This document shows, piece by piece, positions 55,076 to 64,000 of a DNA stretch of 64,000 bases. The stretch covers positions 22,996 through 86,995 of the forward strand of contig JBBROE010000002.1 in NCBI GenBank assembly GCA_038229695.1. The letters run 5' to 3'. The notes under the pieces are model-generated. The model saw only the letters and a program-made list of their open reading frames with translations. It was not told where the DNA came from and did not search any database. This stretch comes from JACMLD01 sp038229695. Its GTDB lineage: Bacteria; Bacteroidota; Bacteroidia; Chitinophagales; Chitinophagaceae. Made by a program: the position numbers and the translations under genes. Each line of letters begins with the position of its first letter. Position 1 is the stretch's first letter.

Positions 55076-58000
55076 ATGAAATCTGAAAAGACGAGGCGAA
55101 TTGTGCGGATGGCAGTCGTAACTACGGCTGTTGTTTTATTGCTAAATTTCATTCATTGTACGTTTCTCCTGTCGGGCAATGCCGAAAATTTGCGGTTGTC
55201 CGGCATTGTTAGTATTTCCGGTCAGCAGCTGGATCTCGGCCAACGCGTCTCCAACGAATCTTTTCTCCTCCTGCTGAATCATAACATCGCCACTACTGAA
55301 AACGCGGCCCTGCGCCGTAAACTGCAGCAGGACCTCGTAACACTGGAAAACAACCAGCTGTCGCTTGCCGGCAGGATAACCGCCGGCGGTATCCCGGGCA
55401 GGGAGCTGTTCGGCCTCAGCAAGGCCGCGGAAGCTTCCGCACAGGAACTTGTATTTACCGGCCGGGAGGTTGTTAACGCAAACGATTCAATACTGCTTAC
55501 CGGCAGCCAGGTACTCAGTAACCGGCTGCGTAACCGGCAGCATAATTTCATACAATCGGAGGACGAGTTGTCACATGCGTTCATCCCGAAACTGCTGGAC
55601 GCGGAAAAACTGACCCGGGCCGCTACCACGGAGAAGTTTCTGTCGCTCCTGGGCACCCTTTTTTGTTTGGTATTCCTGCTGATCGAACCCCTGCTGCGTA
55701 ACAGTCAGCAGAACGTCAGCAGCCTCCAGCTCGCGAAGATTGAATTGCTGCAGGAAAAAAAGCAGCTTTCATCGATACTTGATGCACAGACAAATTATGT
55801 CATCCGACTTAACCAAGAAGGCAATTTTACTTTTGCCAATCCTGAATTCCTGAAAGCCTTCCATCACAACCTTTCGGATATTTTACAGCATTCTTTTTTC
55901 AGCACCATATTCCAGAAAGATATTCAGCAGTGCACCGATACTGCCAAAGAGTGTATGCAAAACCCCGGGAAGATCTTCCGGGTGCTTCTTCGTAAGCCGA
56001 TTCATAACAGCAAACGTTACTTGTGGACGGAATGGGAATTTATCGCCCTTCGGAACGAGGTAACCGGCTTTACTGAAATACAGGGCATTGGGCTCGATAT
56101 TACTGAACAGGTGCAGGCCCGGCAAACCCGGGAAGAAGCCATTGCCACACTCAGCTATGCAATGGAATATGCCCGGATGGGGTCCTGGAAATATAACATC
56201 GAAACCCAGGAATTTATCCTTAGTGCCGAATTGAAAGCCCTGCTTGGCCTGGCGCCCGGCGAACCGGATACCCTTAGCATGGATACTTTTGTAAGGGATT
56301 TTGTTCATCCGGACGACATGGTATTGATTACCAGTGAACGTGCAAAAATTATCGAACTGAAGAAATCAGGCGAGTATGAATCGGCGATCTCTTACCGCAT
56401 CATTCCCCGGAAAGGTCCGCAGCGGCATGTGTTTGTGAAAGGGAGACCAATGAACGAACAGTTTCGGTTTGGCATCATGCAGGATATTACCGGGTATAAA
56501 GACACTGAAAAAGCATTTCAGCAAAGTGAACAACAGTATCGCTTACTGGCTGAGCATGCAGAGGACATCATCAGCGTGCACGATACCGATGCATTAATCG
56601 AGTACATTTCTCCTTCCGTGGAAACGGTTCTTGGTTATGCCCCCGCTGAAGTGACTGGCAGGAATATTATGGAATTTGTAGTACCCGAGGATCAGCAGCA
56701 ATTCGCCGGCATACACGACGGAAAAGCAAACCGGCCCCCGGGATTATTGCTCCTCCGTTACCGTATGCTGCACAAAAATGGTTCCCATATCTGGCTGGAA
56801 AGCATCATGAAGCCGGTCAGGGAAAATGATAAAGTGCAACGGCTTATCTGTACATCCCGGGACATTACTGAGCGCAAAAAGACAGAGGAACAGAAAAGCC
56901 GGCTGCTGATGGAAGTCAGACAGTCGGAAGAACTGCTCCGCAAAGTTATCGATGCTACCCCCGACCTCATTTTTATCAAGGATACTCAATTCCGGCATAT
57001 TATGGTCAATAAGGCCTACGCCGATCTGATCGGTTTAAGGATGGAAGAAATTATCGGGAAAAATGATATCGAACTGGGGTTTACTGAAGAGCAGGTGAAA
57101 GGGAACTCTGGGAAGGGGATCAGGGGGTTCTGGCAGGACGATGTGGAAGTGATCACCCGGGACGTCACCAAATACATCGAAGAAGAGACCGCGATAGTAA
57201 AAGGCGAATTGCATTGTTTCAGTATCGTAAAGGTACCGTTGAAAGACCCGTCGGATAAAATATGGGGCGTGCTGGGTTTCGCCCATAATATTACCGGCAT
57301 CAAAAAAGCGGAGTCGCAGATGGAGCAATTGCTGGCGGAAGTAAAACAATCCGAGCAACTTCTCCGAAGCGTTATCGATGCTACGCCGGACTGGATATTC
57401 ATCAAAGATCCTGCGCATCGCTTCCTCATGGTCAATAAAGCCTACGCCGATTCATTGCAACTCTCCCAATCGGAAATTGCCGGCAAAAACGATCTTGAAC
57501 TGGGCTTTTCGGAAAACGTCGTCATGGGCGATCCGGAAAATGATATCCGCGGTTTCTGGGTAGATGATGATGAAGTGCTGAAGAGCGGCCGGTCAAAACA
57601 CGTACAGGAGGAACTTAATATTTACAACGGATCACTACAGTATTTCAGCACCACAAAAGTGCCGCTGTATGATGAAAAAGGGAAACCCTGGGGACTGCTT
57701 GGTTTCTCCCATAACATCACCGAATTGAAAGTGGTCGAGGGCAACCTGCGGAAAAAAGACCAGCTGCTCCAGGCCGTGTCGGAAGCAACCCACCAGCTCA
57801 TCGACAACAAGGATCTGGAAGAAGCAATTGGGGAAGGCGTTTACCTGCTCGGGGTAAAAATGCAGGTCGATATTATCAGTGTATACAAAACCATCACAGA
57901 AACACCACAGACGCTTGCTATGGAAAATATTCTCCAGTGGCAGACAGGGAGTATGGGGGCAGAAAAATGCGGGCCTGCAAACGAGGCCAACCATTTCCTG

Positions 58001-59860
58001 GTTACATCACCAGCCATCCAGGCTTTGCTCGGGAACGACATTTATGCGGCACTTGTAAAAGATATGCCGGAAGACGGGCTCCGGGAGGCCTACAGTCTTC
58101 AAGAGGTTAAATCAATTGTACTCATCCCCATTTTTGTCAATAACCTGTTATGGGGTCAGATAGCCATCAGCGACTGCAAATCCGACCGGCAATGGACGGC
58201 AACTGAATTCACCATACTCCATTCTTTTGCAGCTACGCTAGCTGCAGCCATCGAGCAGCGTGAACTACAGCAGGAAATCCTCGCGGCCAAGGAAATTGCC
58301 GAAAAGGCAAGCCGGGCCAAAAGTGAATTCATGGCCAATATGAGCCACGAACTCCGGACTCCCATGAATGGGATCATCGGATTTACTGACCTTGTGCTGA
58401 CCACCGATTTACAAAAGCCACAACGCGGCTACCTCCAGAACGTACAGAAGTCTGCCCGCGGCCTGCTCAGCATCATCAACGACATCCTTGACTTTTCGAA
58501 GATTGAAGCGGGAAAACTGCTCATCGATTATACCGCTTTCCAGCTCAATGAACTGGTGGAAGAAGCCATCGACCTGCTCCAGGTGCAGGCCAACGATAAA
58601 AAACTGGATATCATTTTCTGGTCCTGCCCCCAACTGCCTGTCCTTTTCAACGGGGACCCGGTTCGTATCCGCCAGGTACTCGTCAACCTGCTGGGAAACG
58701 CCATTAAATTTACGGCACAGGGTGAAGTATGCGTCACCCTGGAGGAGACAGGGCAACGGGTTAAGAAAAACGATAAATGTTATACAACGGTCCGGCTGAT
58801 CGTCAGGGATTCGGGCATCGGTATACCACCGGAGAAAGTGAATAAAATATTTGAGGGCTTCACGCAGGCGGATTCATCCACCACCCGCAAATATGGCGGT
58901 ACCGGCCTGGGGCTGACCATCTCCAAAAGCCTGGCCGAACTGATGGGCGGCTCCCTGTCAGTAGTCAGTGAAGTGGGTGCCGGCAGCACGTTTACCTTTG
59001 AACTTCCTTTTGAAATCATCAGCGAAGAGCCAATAATAAAACGCGGTAACCGGCAGCTCCCCCAACAGGTGATGGCCGTTGTGGGTAACGAAACGACTGG
59101 CCTGTACATTAAACATATTTTTGATTACCTATCTGTGCCGTGCCAGGTGTTTGCTTCGGCAACAGCCGCACTCGACCAGCTACAGGAAGGGTCAACTACC
59201 TATGATTTGCTGTTGTGTGATTATTCACTTCCGGGACACGATGCCGGATGGCTTGCCGGGCAGCTGGATGAGCAGGTATCCGGTTCCCCGATTCAGGTAG
59301 TACTGCTGGTAGCCCCTGCGGAAAAGAATATTCCCGTCCTACGCAGTGGAAAAATCGCTGCAGGAAAGTTGCTTACAAAGCCGGTGAAACTCCCGGAACT
59401 CGACCGTATCATCGCGTCACTTTTCGGCAAGAAAAATTTACTCGTGGGGCCGAAGACCGTGAAGCCGGCGATCTCAAAATTGTCAGGTACGGCTACAGTC
59501 CTGGTGGCAGAAGACGATGCCGTGAACATGCTTTTGATTTCTGAAGTGCTGCATAAAATGGGCCTCCACGTACTCAAAGCGGCCAATGGGCATGAAGTGA
59601 TCGGTATCCTGGGCGAAACCCTCCCCGATATGATCTTCATGGATGTGAACATGCCGGAAATGGATGGCTTCACGGCAACAGCCATTGTCCGCCAGCTGCC
59701 TTCGCCAGCCTGTAACATACCGGTTGTTGCCCTGACCGCTGATGCCATGAAAGAGGATCGCGAGCGCTGCATCCAGGCCGGGATGAACGATTATGTATCC
59801 AAGCCTTTCCGGCTCGATGAACTGGAACAGGTACTGAAAAAATACCTGCTGGTCGGGTAA
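55076..59860 (+). CDS. Hybrid sensor histidine kinase with five PAS domains and two receiver domains
   Basis: 1594 residues. N-terminal sensor with two spans (about 12-34 and 188-207) around a helical periplasmic part. Five PAS domains follow (about 225-350, 355-480, 485-612, 617-758 and 759-900); the last two are tandem copies with a period of exactly 142 residues. A GAF domain (about 900-1075) leads to HisKA (SHELRTPMNG, His1091) and HATPase (about 1185-1315, GGTGLGLTIS). The first receiver (about 1330-1450) has Asp1382 but lacks the acidic pair; the second (1470-1590) is complete with Asp1523 and Lys. No response regulator, chaperone or output gene is nearby. The upstream gap has a terminator. 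Confidence 0.96.
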   Translation: MKSEKTRRIVRMAVVTTAVVLLLNFIHCTFLLSGNAENLRLSGIVSISGQQLDLGQRVSNESFLLLLNHNIATTENAALRRKLQQDLVTLENNQLSLAGRITAGGIPGRELFGLSKAAEASAQELVFTGREVVNANDSILLTGSQVLSNRLRNRQHNFIQSEDELSHAFIPKLLDAEKLTRAATTEKFLSLLGTLFCLVFLLIEPLLRNSQQNVSSLQLAKIELLQEKKQLSSILDAQTNYVIRLNQEGNFTFANPEFLKAFHHNLSDILQHSFFSTIFQKDIQQCTDTAKECMQNPGKIFRVLLRKPIHNSKRYLWTEWEFIALRNEVTGFTEIQGIGLDITEQVQARQTREEAIATLSYAMEYARMGSWKYNIETQEFILSAELKALLGLAPGEPDTLSMDTFVRDFVHPDDMVLITSERAKIIELKKSGEYESAISYRIIPRKGPQRHVFVKGRPMNEQFRFGIMQDITGYKDTEKAFQQSEQQYRLLAEHAEDIISVHDTDALIEYISPSVETVLGYAPAEVTGRNIMEFVVPEDQQQFAGIHDGKANRPPGLLLLRYRMLHKNGSHIWLESIMKPVRENDKVQRLICTSRDITERKKTEEQKSRLLMEVRQSEELLRKVIDATPDLIFIKDTQFRHIMVNKAYADLIGLRMEEIIGKNDIELGFTEEQVKGNSGKGIRGFWQDDVEVITRDVTKYIEEETAIVKGELHCFSIVKVPLKDPSDKIWGVLGFAHNITGIKKAESQMEQLLAEVKQSEQLLRSVIDATPDWIFIKDPAHRFLMVNKAYADSLQLSQSEIAGKNDLELGFSENVVMGDPENDIRGFWVDDDEVLKSGRSKHVQEELNIYNGSLQYFSTTKVPLYDEKGKPWGLLGFSHNITELKVVEGNLRKKDQLLQAVSEATHQLIDNKDLEEAIGEGVYLLGVKMQVDIISVYKTITETPQTLAMENILQWQTGSMGAEKCGPANEANHFLVTSPAIQALLGNDIYAALVKDMPEDGLREAYSLQEVKSIVLIPIFVNNLLWGQIAISDCKSDRQWTATEFTILHSFAATLAAAIEQRELQQEILAAKEIAEKASRAKSEFMANMSHELRTPMNGIIGFTDLVLTTDLQKPQRGYLQNVQKSARGLLSIINDILDFSKIEAGKLLIDYTAFQLNELVEEAIDLLQVQANDKKLDIIFWSCPQLPVLFNGDPVRIRQVLVNLLGNAIKFTAQGEVCVTLEETGQRVKKNDKCYTTVRLIVRDSGIGIPPEKVNKIFEGFTQADSSTTRKYGGTGLGLTISKSLAELMGGSLSVVSEVGAGSTFTFELPFEIISEEPIIKRGNRQLPQQVMAVVGNETTGLYIKHIFDYLSVPCQVFASATAALDQLQEGSTTYDLLLCDYSLPGHDAGWLAGQLDEQVSGSPIQVVLLVAPAEKNIPVLRSGKIAAGKLLTKPVKLPELDRIIASLFGKKNLLVGPKTVKPAISKLSGTATVLVAEDDAVNMLLISEVLHKMGLHVLKAANGHEVIGILGETLPDMIFMDVNMPEMDGFTATAIVRQLPSPACNIPVVALTADAMKEDRERCIQAGMNDYVSKPFRLDELEQVLKKYLLVG

Positions 59861-59861
59861 A

Positions 59862-59887
59862 CTGCCGTATACAACCGGCTACGGCAG
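59862..59887. repeat. Perfect inverted repeat after the sensor kinase gene
   Basis: CTGCCGTA (59862-59869) and TACGGCAG (59880-59887), with a 10-base loop, begin one base after the stop codon. There is no T run on either strand, so it is a weak terminator candidate or a protein-binding or mRNA-stabilising hairpin. Confidence 0.5.
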
Positions 59888-60033
59888 GGGTGTGGACATT
59901 GATTCCCTTTTGGTCACACGGCTCCACGGCCGTTTGCGGAACCGCTGGCAGCAATTGAATGGGTGAAGGCCATGCCGCCAGGAGCGCCACAGGCACCCTT
60001 CTTGCAGCCTGTAGCAGGAATAACTCCACCCTT

Positions 60034-61533
60034 ATGGCTGATGAATCCCTGTTTTATATTGATTCTCTCGGCGAGCTTTACCAGGCCGTACAACAGCAGA
60101 AAATTTTTACGGGCTCAAAACTCTTTGTAGACGAGGTCCTCGCCTCAGATCCTGCAGCGATACTGGAAGCGTACAAGAAAGCCCGGCATCTCCCGGAATT
60201 CAACTTGAAGCAGTTCGTGCTGTCCCATTTCACCCTCCCTGAAGTGAACGAAGCCGACCATCCTGCGCGGACCGAATCCCTTCTCCAACACCTGGAGGAT
60301 ACCTGGAACGAACTGGTTCGACTACCGGACACGCCTAACCGCGGCACACGTATACCACTCCCTTATTCCTACATCGTTCCGGGAGGCCGCTTCCGCGAAG
60401 TGTATTACTGGGATAGTTATTTTACACTGCTTGGCCTGCAGGTCTCGGGCCGTACCGGGATCATCCGGAATATGGTCGATAATTTTGCTTACCTCATCAA
60501 TCGCTTCGGTTACGTACCCAATGGTAACCGTACCTATTATCTCTCTCGTTCCCAGCCCCCTTTTTTTACCATGATGGTGGAGTTGCTCGCCAATGACAGC
60601 GGTGAGGCGGTGCTGTTACAATACCAGCCTGAAATCGAAAAAGAATACAACTTCTGGATGCAGGGTGCCGAACAGCTGACACAGCAAGCGGAGGCCAGCC
60701 GCCATGTGGTCTGCCTGCCCAATGGTACAGTGCTGAACCGTTTCTGGGATACCCGGGATACGGCGCGGCCGGAAGCGTACGCGGAAGACAGTAAAGCCGC
60801 GGCGATGGCTGCCGGCGACAAGGCCATGGTGCGCCGGCACCTGCGCGCAGCCTGCGAATCAGGATGGGATTTCAGCACCCGCTGGTTCAGGGATGGCCTC
60901 CACATACATACGGTCCAGGCCGCTTGGATGATCCCGGTTGATCTCAACTGCCTGCTGCTGCATACGGAAGAAGTGCTGCTGCAACTGGCAAAAGAAAAGC
61001 AGCAACCGGATAAAATCGGTTTTTATAGCGCGCGTATTGCGGCCAGAAAATCGGCGATCGAAGCATATTGCTGGAACAACCACCACGGTTTCTATTTCGA
61101 TTACCAGTTTAAGGACAAGGGCCAGACCAGCCAGTTTACACTCGCCGCAACTTTTCCACTTTTCTTTTTGGTGGCTTCAACAGACCAGGCTAAACGCGTG
61201 GCGGAATGCCTGGAGACAAAGTTTTTGCAACAGCACGGTCTTACCACTACGCTTACGCAATCCGGGCAGCAATGGGATCGCCCCAACGGATGGGCCCCGC
61301 TGCAATGGATCGCTTACCGCGGCTTAAAAAATTACGGGCATCACCGCCTTGCAGCTGAAATCAGAAAACGCTGGATGCTGGCCAATGAACAGGTGTTTGC
61401 CGCTACCGGCAAAATGATGGAAAAATATGACGTAACGGAAGCTAAAGCCAATGCCGGCGGCGGAGAATATGTCAACCAGACAGGATTTGGGTGGACAAAC
61501 GGCGTTTACCTGAAATTCACCCGCGAAGCCTGA
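60034..61533 (+). CDS. Alpha,alpha-trehalase (GH37)
   Basis: 499 residues from the ATG at 60034; a start at 59959 is possible but the extra part is not signal-like. Splits trehalose into two glucoses. Both GH37 signatures are present: PGGRFREVYYWDSYF and QWDRPNGWAP. The lack of a signal peptide suggests a cytosolic, TreF-like enzyme for internal trehalose. It follows the sensor kinase gene after 173 bases. A small membrane protein gene follows 33 bases later. Confidence 0.95.
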   Translation: MADESLFYIDSLGELYQAVQQQKIFTGSKLFVDEVLASDPAAILEAYKKARHLPEFNLKQFVLSHFTLPEVNEADHPARTESLLQHLEDTWNELVRLPDTPNRGTRIPLPYSYIVPGGRFREVYYWDSYFTLLGLQVSGRTGIIRNMVDNFAYLINRFGYVPNGNRTYYLSRSQPPFFTMMVELLANDSGEAVLLQYQPEIEKEYNFWMQGAEQLTQQAEASRHVVCLPNGTVLNRFWDTRDTARPEAYAEDSKAAAMAAGDKAMVRRHLRAACESGWDFSTRWFRDGLHIHTVQAAWMIPVDLNCLLLHTEEVLLQLAKEKQQPDKIGFYSARIAARKSAIEAYCWNNHHGFYFDYQFKDKGQTSQFTLAATFPLFFLVASTDQAKRVAECLETKFLQQHGLTTTLTQSGQQWDRPNGWAPLQWIAYRGLKNYGHHRLAAEIRKRWMLANEQVFAATGKMMEKYDVTEAKANAGGGEYVNQTGFGWTNGVYLKFTREA

Positions 61534-61566
61534 GGCTGGTGCGTTATTTGAAGTAATGAAACCACT

Positions 61567-61848
61567 ATGAATCGGAAACAACCGTCCTTTGCCTTTTGTA
61601 TCCTGATGGATATCCTCGGTATGGCAACCTATGCTATTCCAGGCCTCGGGGAATTCGGGGACTTGATTTTTGCCCCCGTGTCTGCCGTCATTTTTTACCT
61701 GACATTCGGGAGCTGGAAAGGTGCGCTGTTCAATTTTACGGAAGAGATATTGCCGGGCACCGACTTTATTCCAACCTTCACCATTGCCTGGCTCATGGTC
61801 TATTTCGGCAACCGTAAAAAATCTTCTGTGCTGCATCAATCACAGTAA
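61567..61848 (+). CDS. Small membrane protein of unknown function
   Basis: 93 residues, two or three hydrophobic segments (FCILMDILGMATYAIPGLG, DLIFAPVSAVIFYLTFG, TFTIAWLMVYFG). The LPGTDFIPTFTIAW stretch looks conserved in Bacteroidota proteins I have seen, but no function is known. Follows trehalase by 33 bases on the same strand, likely co-transcribed. Confidence 0.75.
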   Translation: MNRKQPSFAFCILMDILGMATYAIPGLGEFGDLIFAPVSAVIFYLTFGSWKGALFNFTEEILPGTDFIPTFTIAWLMVYFGNRKKSSVLHQSQ

Positions 61849-61860
61849 GCCTCTCCTATG

Positions 61861-62433
61861 TTATTTCATAACGATTTTGTTGTTTGAACCGGCGTTCTCC
61901 AGGGCCCTGTCGTAAACACTCAGCTCAATCTGCCAGGCACCGTTATCCTGTCGCGCAGTAAGGTCGATGTCCAGGCTTTCAAAAGATTTGGAGGCGGGAA
62001 GCAGGCCAAAACGGATGGTACTGGAGGTTTTATCCTGTGCAGGCGGCATGTATAAGCCGTTTACGATAGACGCCTTTCCTCCCACGGGTTTTATGATGGT
62101 GTTCACCAGTTTGTTGTACAACTTTTCCAGGTCAGCCGCAGCCTCTGCGTAGCTGCGGTGCTGTACAATGACCGCATCCCAGCGATAGTAGGTTACTGAC
62201 TCGGCATGAATGGCTGTTATCTGCGCAGACGCAGCCCCAGGCATCGTCACAACGGAATGATAGACCTCGTACCCCGGAGCGGCCGCGATTTTTTCGCCGG
62301 TTATATGTGAAAAGTGGGTACTGTAGTCCTGTACAATTTTTTCCAGCAAGGTACTGGCTTCATTACTAAAGACACCCTGCCCGTTTACCAGTGCAGCGTA
62401 GCCAAGGAAGGGAAGTAGCAGCAATTGTTTCAT
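61861..62433 (-). CDS. Secreted hypothetical protein
   Basis: 190 residues with a signal peptide (about 2-18). The mature part is mixed helix and strand, with no motif I know; the C-terminus (DLTARQDNGAWQIELSVYD) is strand-like. Convergent with the small membrane protein gene, 12 bases apart. Confidence 0.75.
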   Translation of the reverse strand: MKQLLLLPFLGYAALVNGQGVFSNEASTLLEKIVQDYSTHFSHITGEKIAAAPGYEVYHSVVTMPGAASAQITAIHAESVTYYRWDAVIVQHRSYAEAAADLEKLYNKLVNTIIKPVGGKASIVNGLYMPPAQDKTSSTIRFGLLPASKSFESLDIDLTARQDNGAWQIELSVYDRALENAGSNNKIVMK

Positions 62434-62534
62434 AGGTTGGATTTTCTACGTCAAGATAATTACTAAATGGTTGTTAAGAAAGAGATAATCTACGCGGTAG
62501 AAATACCGCAGGCAATAATTTCAAACCCCGTACG

Positions 62535-62915
62535 TTATCTGTTTACTCTAAACCCATAAATTTCAATCCATGGAAAAAATTGACCTCCATAACCACGTTC
62601 GCCCCGTCTTGATTCATAAAAATGTTTACCGTCCCGCATCCAGTGTCGGAAGCTTCGCCCGATTCCTGATGAGTATCCTGATTGCCGGGCAGTCGCCCAT
62701 TCATTACCGCGCGGTGTACGACAGGCGTTCAAAATCATAACAGCCAATAATATTCCTGCACTTACCACTGAAACCACAAAGAGGTTGTGCCGGCGCCCTG
62801 CCGCGTGCAGGGCATTTTTATGCGCTGTAGGGGAGGCGGTATGAACCCGGGAGTATACCCTTACCGGGGCTTTTGTTGCGTCGCACACTTCGGCCGCATC
62901 GCTCTTTTCAGCCAT
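62535..62915 (-). CDS. Small single-span protein coupled to a GDSL hydrolase
   Basis: 126 residues; one membrane span (about 44-64: LFVVSVVSAGILLAVMIL) between a polar N-terminal part and a basic C-terminal part rich in Arg and Gly. Its ATG overlaps the stop of the GDSL hydrolase gene by one base (TAATG). The sequence is not recognised, and the C-terminal part has low similarity to normal domains, so confidence is moderate. Confidence 0.5.
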   Translation of the reverse strand: MAEKSDAAEVCDATKAPVRVYSRVHTASPTAHKNALHAAGRRHNLFVVSVVSAGILLAVMILNACRTPRGNEWATARQSGYSSGIGRSFRHWMRDGKHFYESRRGERGYGGQFFPWIEIYGFRVNR

Positions 62916-63583
62916 TATTTCAGGAGCAGTGGTTGCAGCACTTTCTGCCAGATGGCATAGCCTTTTGCATTCATGTGAAGGTTGTCCGATAAAAAAATGT
63001 CCGGCCTTGGTTTGCCGTCCGGTAACAGCATCTTATCATATACATTGGCAAAAGCCGCATGCCTGTCTTTCGCCAGGAAACGTTTTATGGCTGTGTTGGC
63101 GGCCTGCATCTTCGCCATCAGTTTTTCGCGGCTGGGACTGGGCTTCAGCGACACAAACAGCACCGGTACGTCATCCAGGTTTCCGCGAATCATGCCAAAC
63201 AGGGTTTTGAAACGGGCCACTACCGTTGCGGCAGATACCGTGTCAGAGGCCGCCAAATCATTTTCGCCACAATAGATTACGATTTGCTTCGCATGGTAAG
63301 GATAGATAACCTGCCCGGCATACCGGATTACATCGGTCAGCTGGGAGCCGCCGAAACCCCGGTTGATGATCGGGTAGGCCGGGAAATAATCCTGTACATC
63401 GGTCCACTTGGTAAACGAAGAACTGCCTACAAAAAGAATCTGGTTCCTGGCCGGAAACTTTTCAGCATCTTTCTTTTTGAATGCCTGGATATCGCTGTAG
63501 AATGGGGGCTGCTGGGCATACAAAGCCGGCACCAGCGAGAAAAATGTTATGGTTATGACCAGTGTGAGGAATGATTTATTCAT
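62915..63583 (-). CDS. GDSL/SGNH family esterase
   Basis: 222 residues with a signal peptide (about 5-23). SGNH hydrolase: block I FVGSSSFTKW, where the usual GDS reads GSS, with Ser55 as likely nucleophile; block III YCGENDLAA; block V SDNLHMNAKGYAIW with the Asp-x2-His. The family removes acetyl groups or cleaves lipid esters. The stop is coupled to the next gene. It lies 62 bases from a probable glycoside hydrolase gene on the same strand, so it may help break down acetylated polysaccharide. Confidence 0.9.
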   Translation of the reverse strand: MNKSFLTLVITITFFSLVPALYAQQPPFYSDIQAFKKKDAEKFPARNQILFVGSSSFTKWTDVQDYFPAYPIINRGFGGSQLTDVIRYAGQVIYPYHAKQIVIYCGENDLAASDTVSAATVVARFKTLFGMIRGNLDDVPVLFVSLKPSPSREKLMAKMQAANTAIKRFLAKDRHAAFANVYDKMLLPDGKPRPDIFLSDNLHMNAKGYAIWQKVLQPLLLK

Positions 63584-63645
63584 GTGTTAGGGGTTTACAT
63601 GTTTTACTGATAGTTCTCGAAACAAAAAATAAAGCAGCCGCGCTG

Positions 63646-64000
63646 TTATGCTGCTTTTACCAGGACTTTTTTTTCTGCCACCCCGTTTTCATTGACGGCT
63701 TCGATGCTGAAATAATAAGTCTTCCGGTTGTCCATCGTCTTGAGCCAGTATTCATTCGCGCCCATGACCATGATACAGGTATAAAGTTTTCCCGGCTCGG
63801 TGCCGTAATAGATATTATACGCGAAGGCATTGTTCACCGGCTGCCATTTCAGGTAGGCGCTGCGTTTGTCTTTTTCAGTGCGCAGCACCAGGAATTGCTT
63901 TACGGTGTCTGGCGCCGGTCCATTCCCGTTACCGAACACCCGGAGCCCGCTGATGGCAAATTTGCCGGTGGGCATGTGGATATTTTCCAGTTTAATGTAA
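63646..64000 (-). CDS. C-terminal end of a large protein, probably a glycoside hydrolase (partial)
   Basis: The frame runs off the window edge. The visible 118 residues are a fibronectin-III-like C-terminal domain: AISGLRVFGNGNG, KDKRSAYLKWQPV, NIYYGTEPGKLYTC, YYFSIEAVNENGVAEK. This end is what I would expect on secreted family 43 glycoside hydrolases of Bacteroidota, but catalytic residues are outside the window. The internal ATG at 63975 is not the true start. Confidence 0.7.
   Translation of the reverse strand, partial: YIKLENIHMPTGKFAISGLRVFGNGNGPAPDTVKQFLVLRTEKDKRSAYLKWQPVNNAFAYNIYYGTEPGKLYTCIMVMGANEYWLKTMDNRKTYYFSIEAVNENGVAEKKVLVKAA

Noticed and set aside
1..64000. CRISPR arrays, tRNA or rRNA genes, prophage or defence systems
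   Set aside because: Looked for regular repeats, cloverleaf-like arms, conserved rRNA stretches, integrases and nucleases; none was found.

Overview
The window is a stretch of ordinary-looking chromosome from a member of the Bacteroidota, most likely family Chitinophagaceae. The evidence is: a GldA-type gliding ABC ATPase; the long IspG with a large insert; a fused E1 alpha/beta 2-oxoacid dehydrogenase; -7 boxes of the Bacteroidota type (TAnnTTTG or TAnnTTTA) ahead of many genes; almost no Shine-Dalgarno sequences; and many secreted proteins and outer-membrane barrels. Base composition looks even at slightly over half G+C. I saw no rRNA, tRNA, CRISPR array, insertion sequence, integrase or phage gene, so nothing points to a mobile island.

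Layout. 1-4.9 kb: a sugar aminotransferase, sigma-54 (rpoN) with a PAP2-like membrane protein, and an L,D-transpeptidase-like protein. 5-10.5 kb: an AI-2E type permease, a lipoprotein-type methyltransferase, a fructosamine kinase coupled to a DUF2905 protein, a YiaK-type dehydrogenase and a TadA-like deaminase. 10.5-14.9 kb: a fused gamma/alpha 2-oxoacid:ferredoxin oxidoreductase subunit with no beta subunit beside it, then pheS and gldA. 14.9-20.2 kb: an MHS-type transporter with a small partner, two beta carbonic anhydrases and a SulP anion transporter whose reading frame is broken by one base. 20.3-27.7 kb: acs, an acyltransferase, a YkuD L,D-transpeptidase and an ECF sigma / anti-sigma-like / barrel operon. 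27.9-32.4 kb: kbl, ridA, tsaB, and an ArsR-type regulator next to a persulfide-dioxygenase-like protein with two rhodanese domains. 32.5-43.8 kb: an LpxL-like acyltransferase, nadB, aldose epimerase, ispG, penicillin acylase and a sugar isomerase. 43.8-53.7 kb: mostly peptidases (S9, an M16 pair, an aspartyl-PDZ protease, M28) plus the fused E1 dehydrogenase. 53.7-64 kb: mqnC, a 1594-residue hybrid sensor kinase, trehalase, a GDSL hydrolase and the end of a probable glycoside hydrolase cut by the window edge.

How genes work together. The clearest functional groups are bicarbonate handling (SulP plus carbonic anhydrase), threonine/glycine metabolism (kbl with ridA convergent beside it), sulfane-sulfur detoxification (ArsR plus MBL-rhodanese), the M16 pair (one subunit with and one without the zinc motif), and isoprenoid and menaquinone supply (ispG, mqnC). 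At six genes a -7-like box ends only 3-5 bases before the start codon, which suggests leaderless or near-leaderless messages. I found no clear, wholly new multi-gene system. The best leads are the broken SulP gene, the korA locus without korB, the cysteine-free ArsR regulator, the extra loop in the MHS transporter, and small genes coupled by TAATG overlaps.
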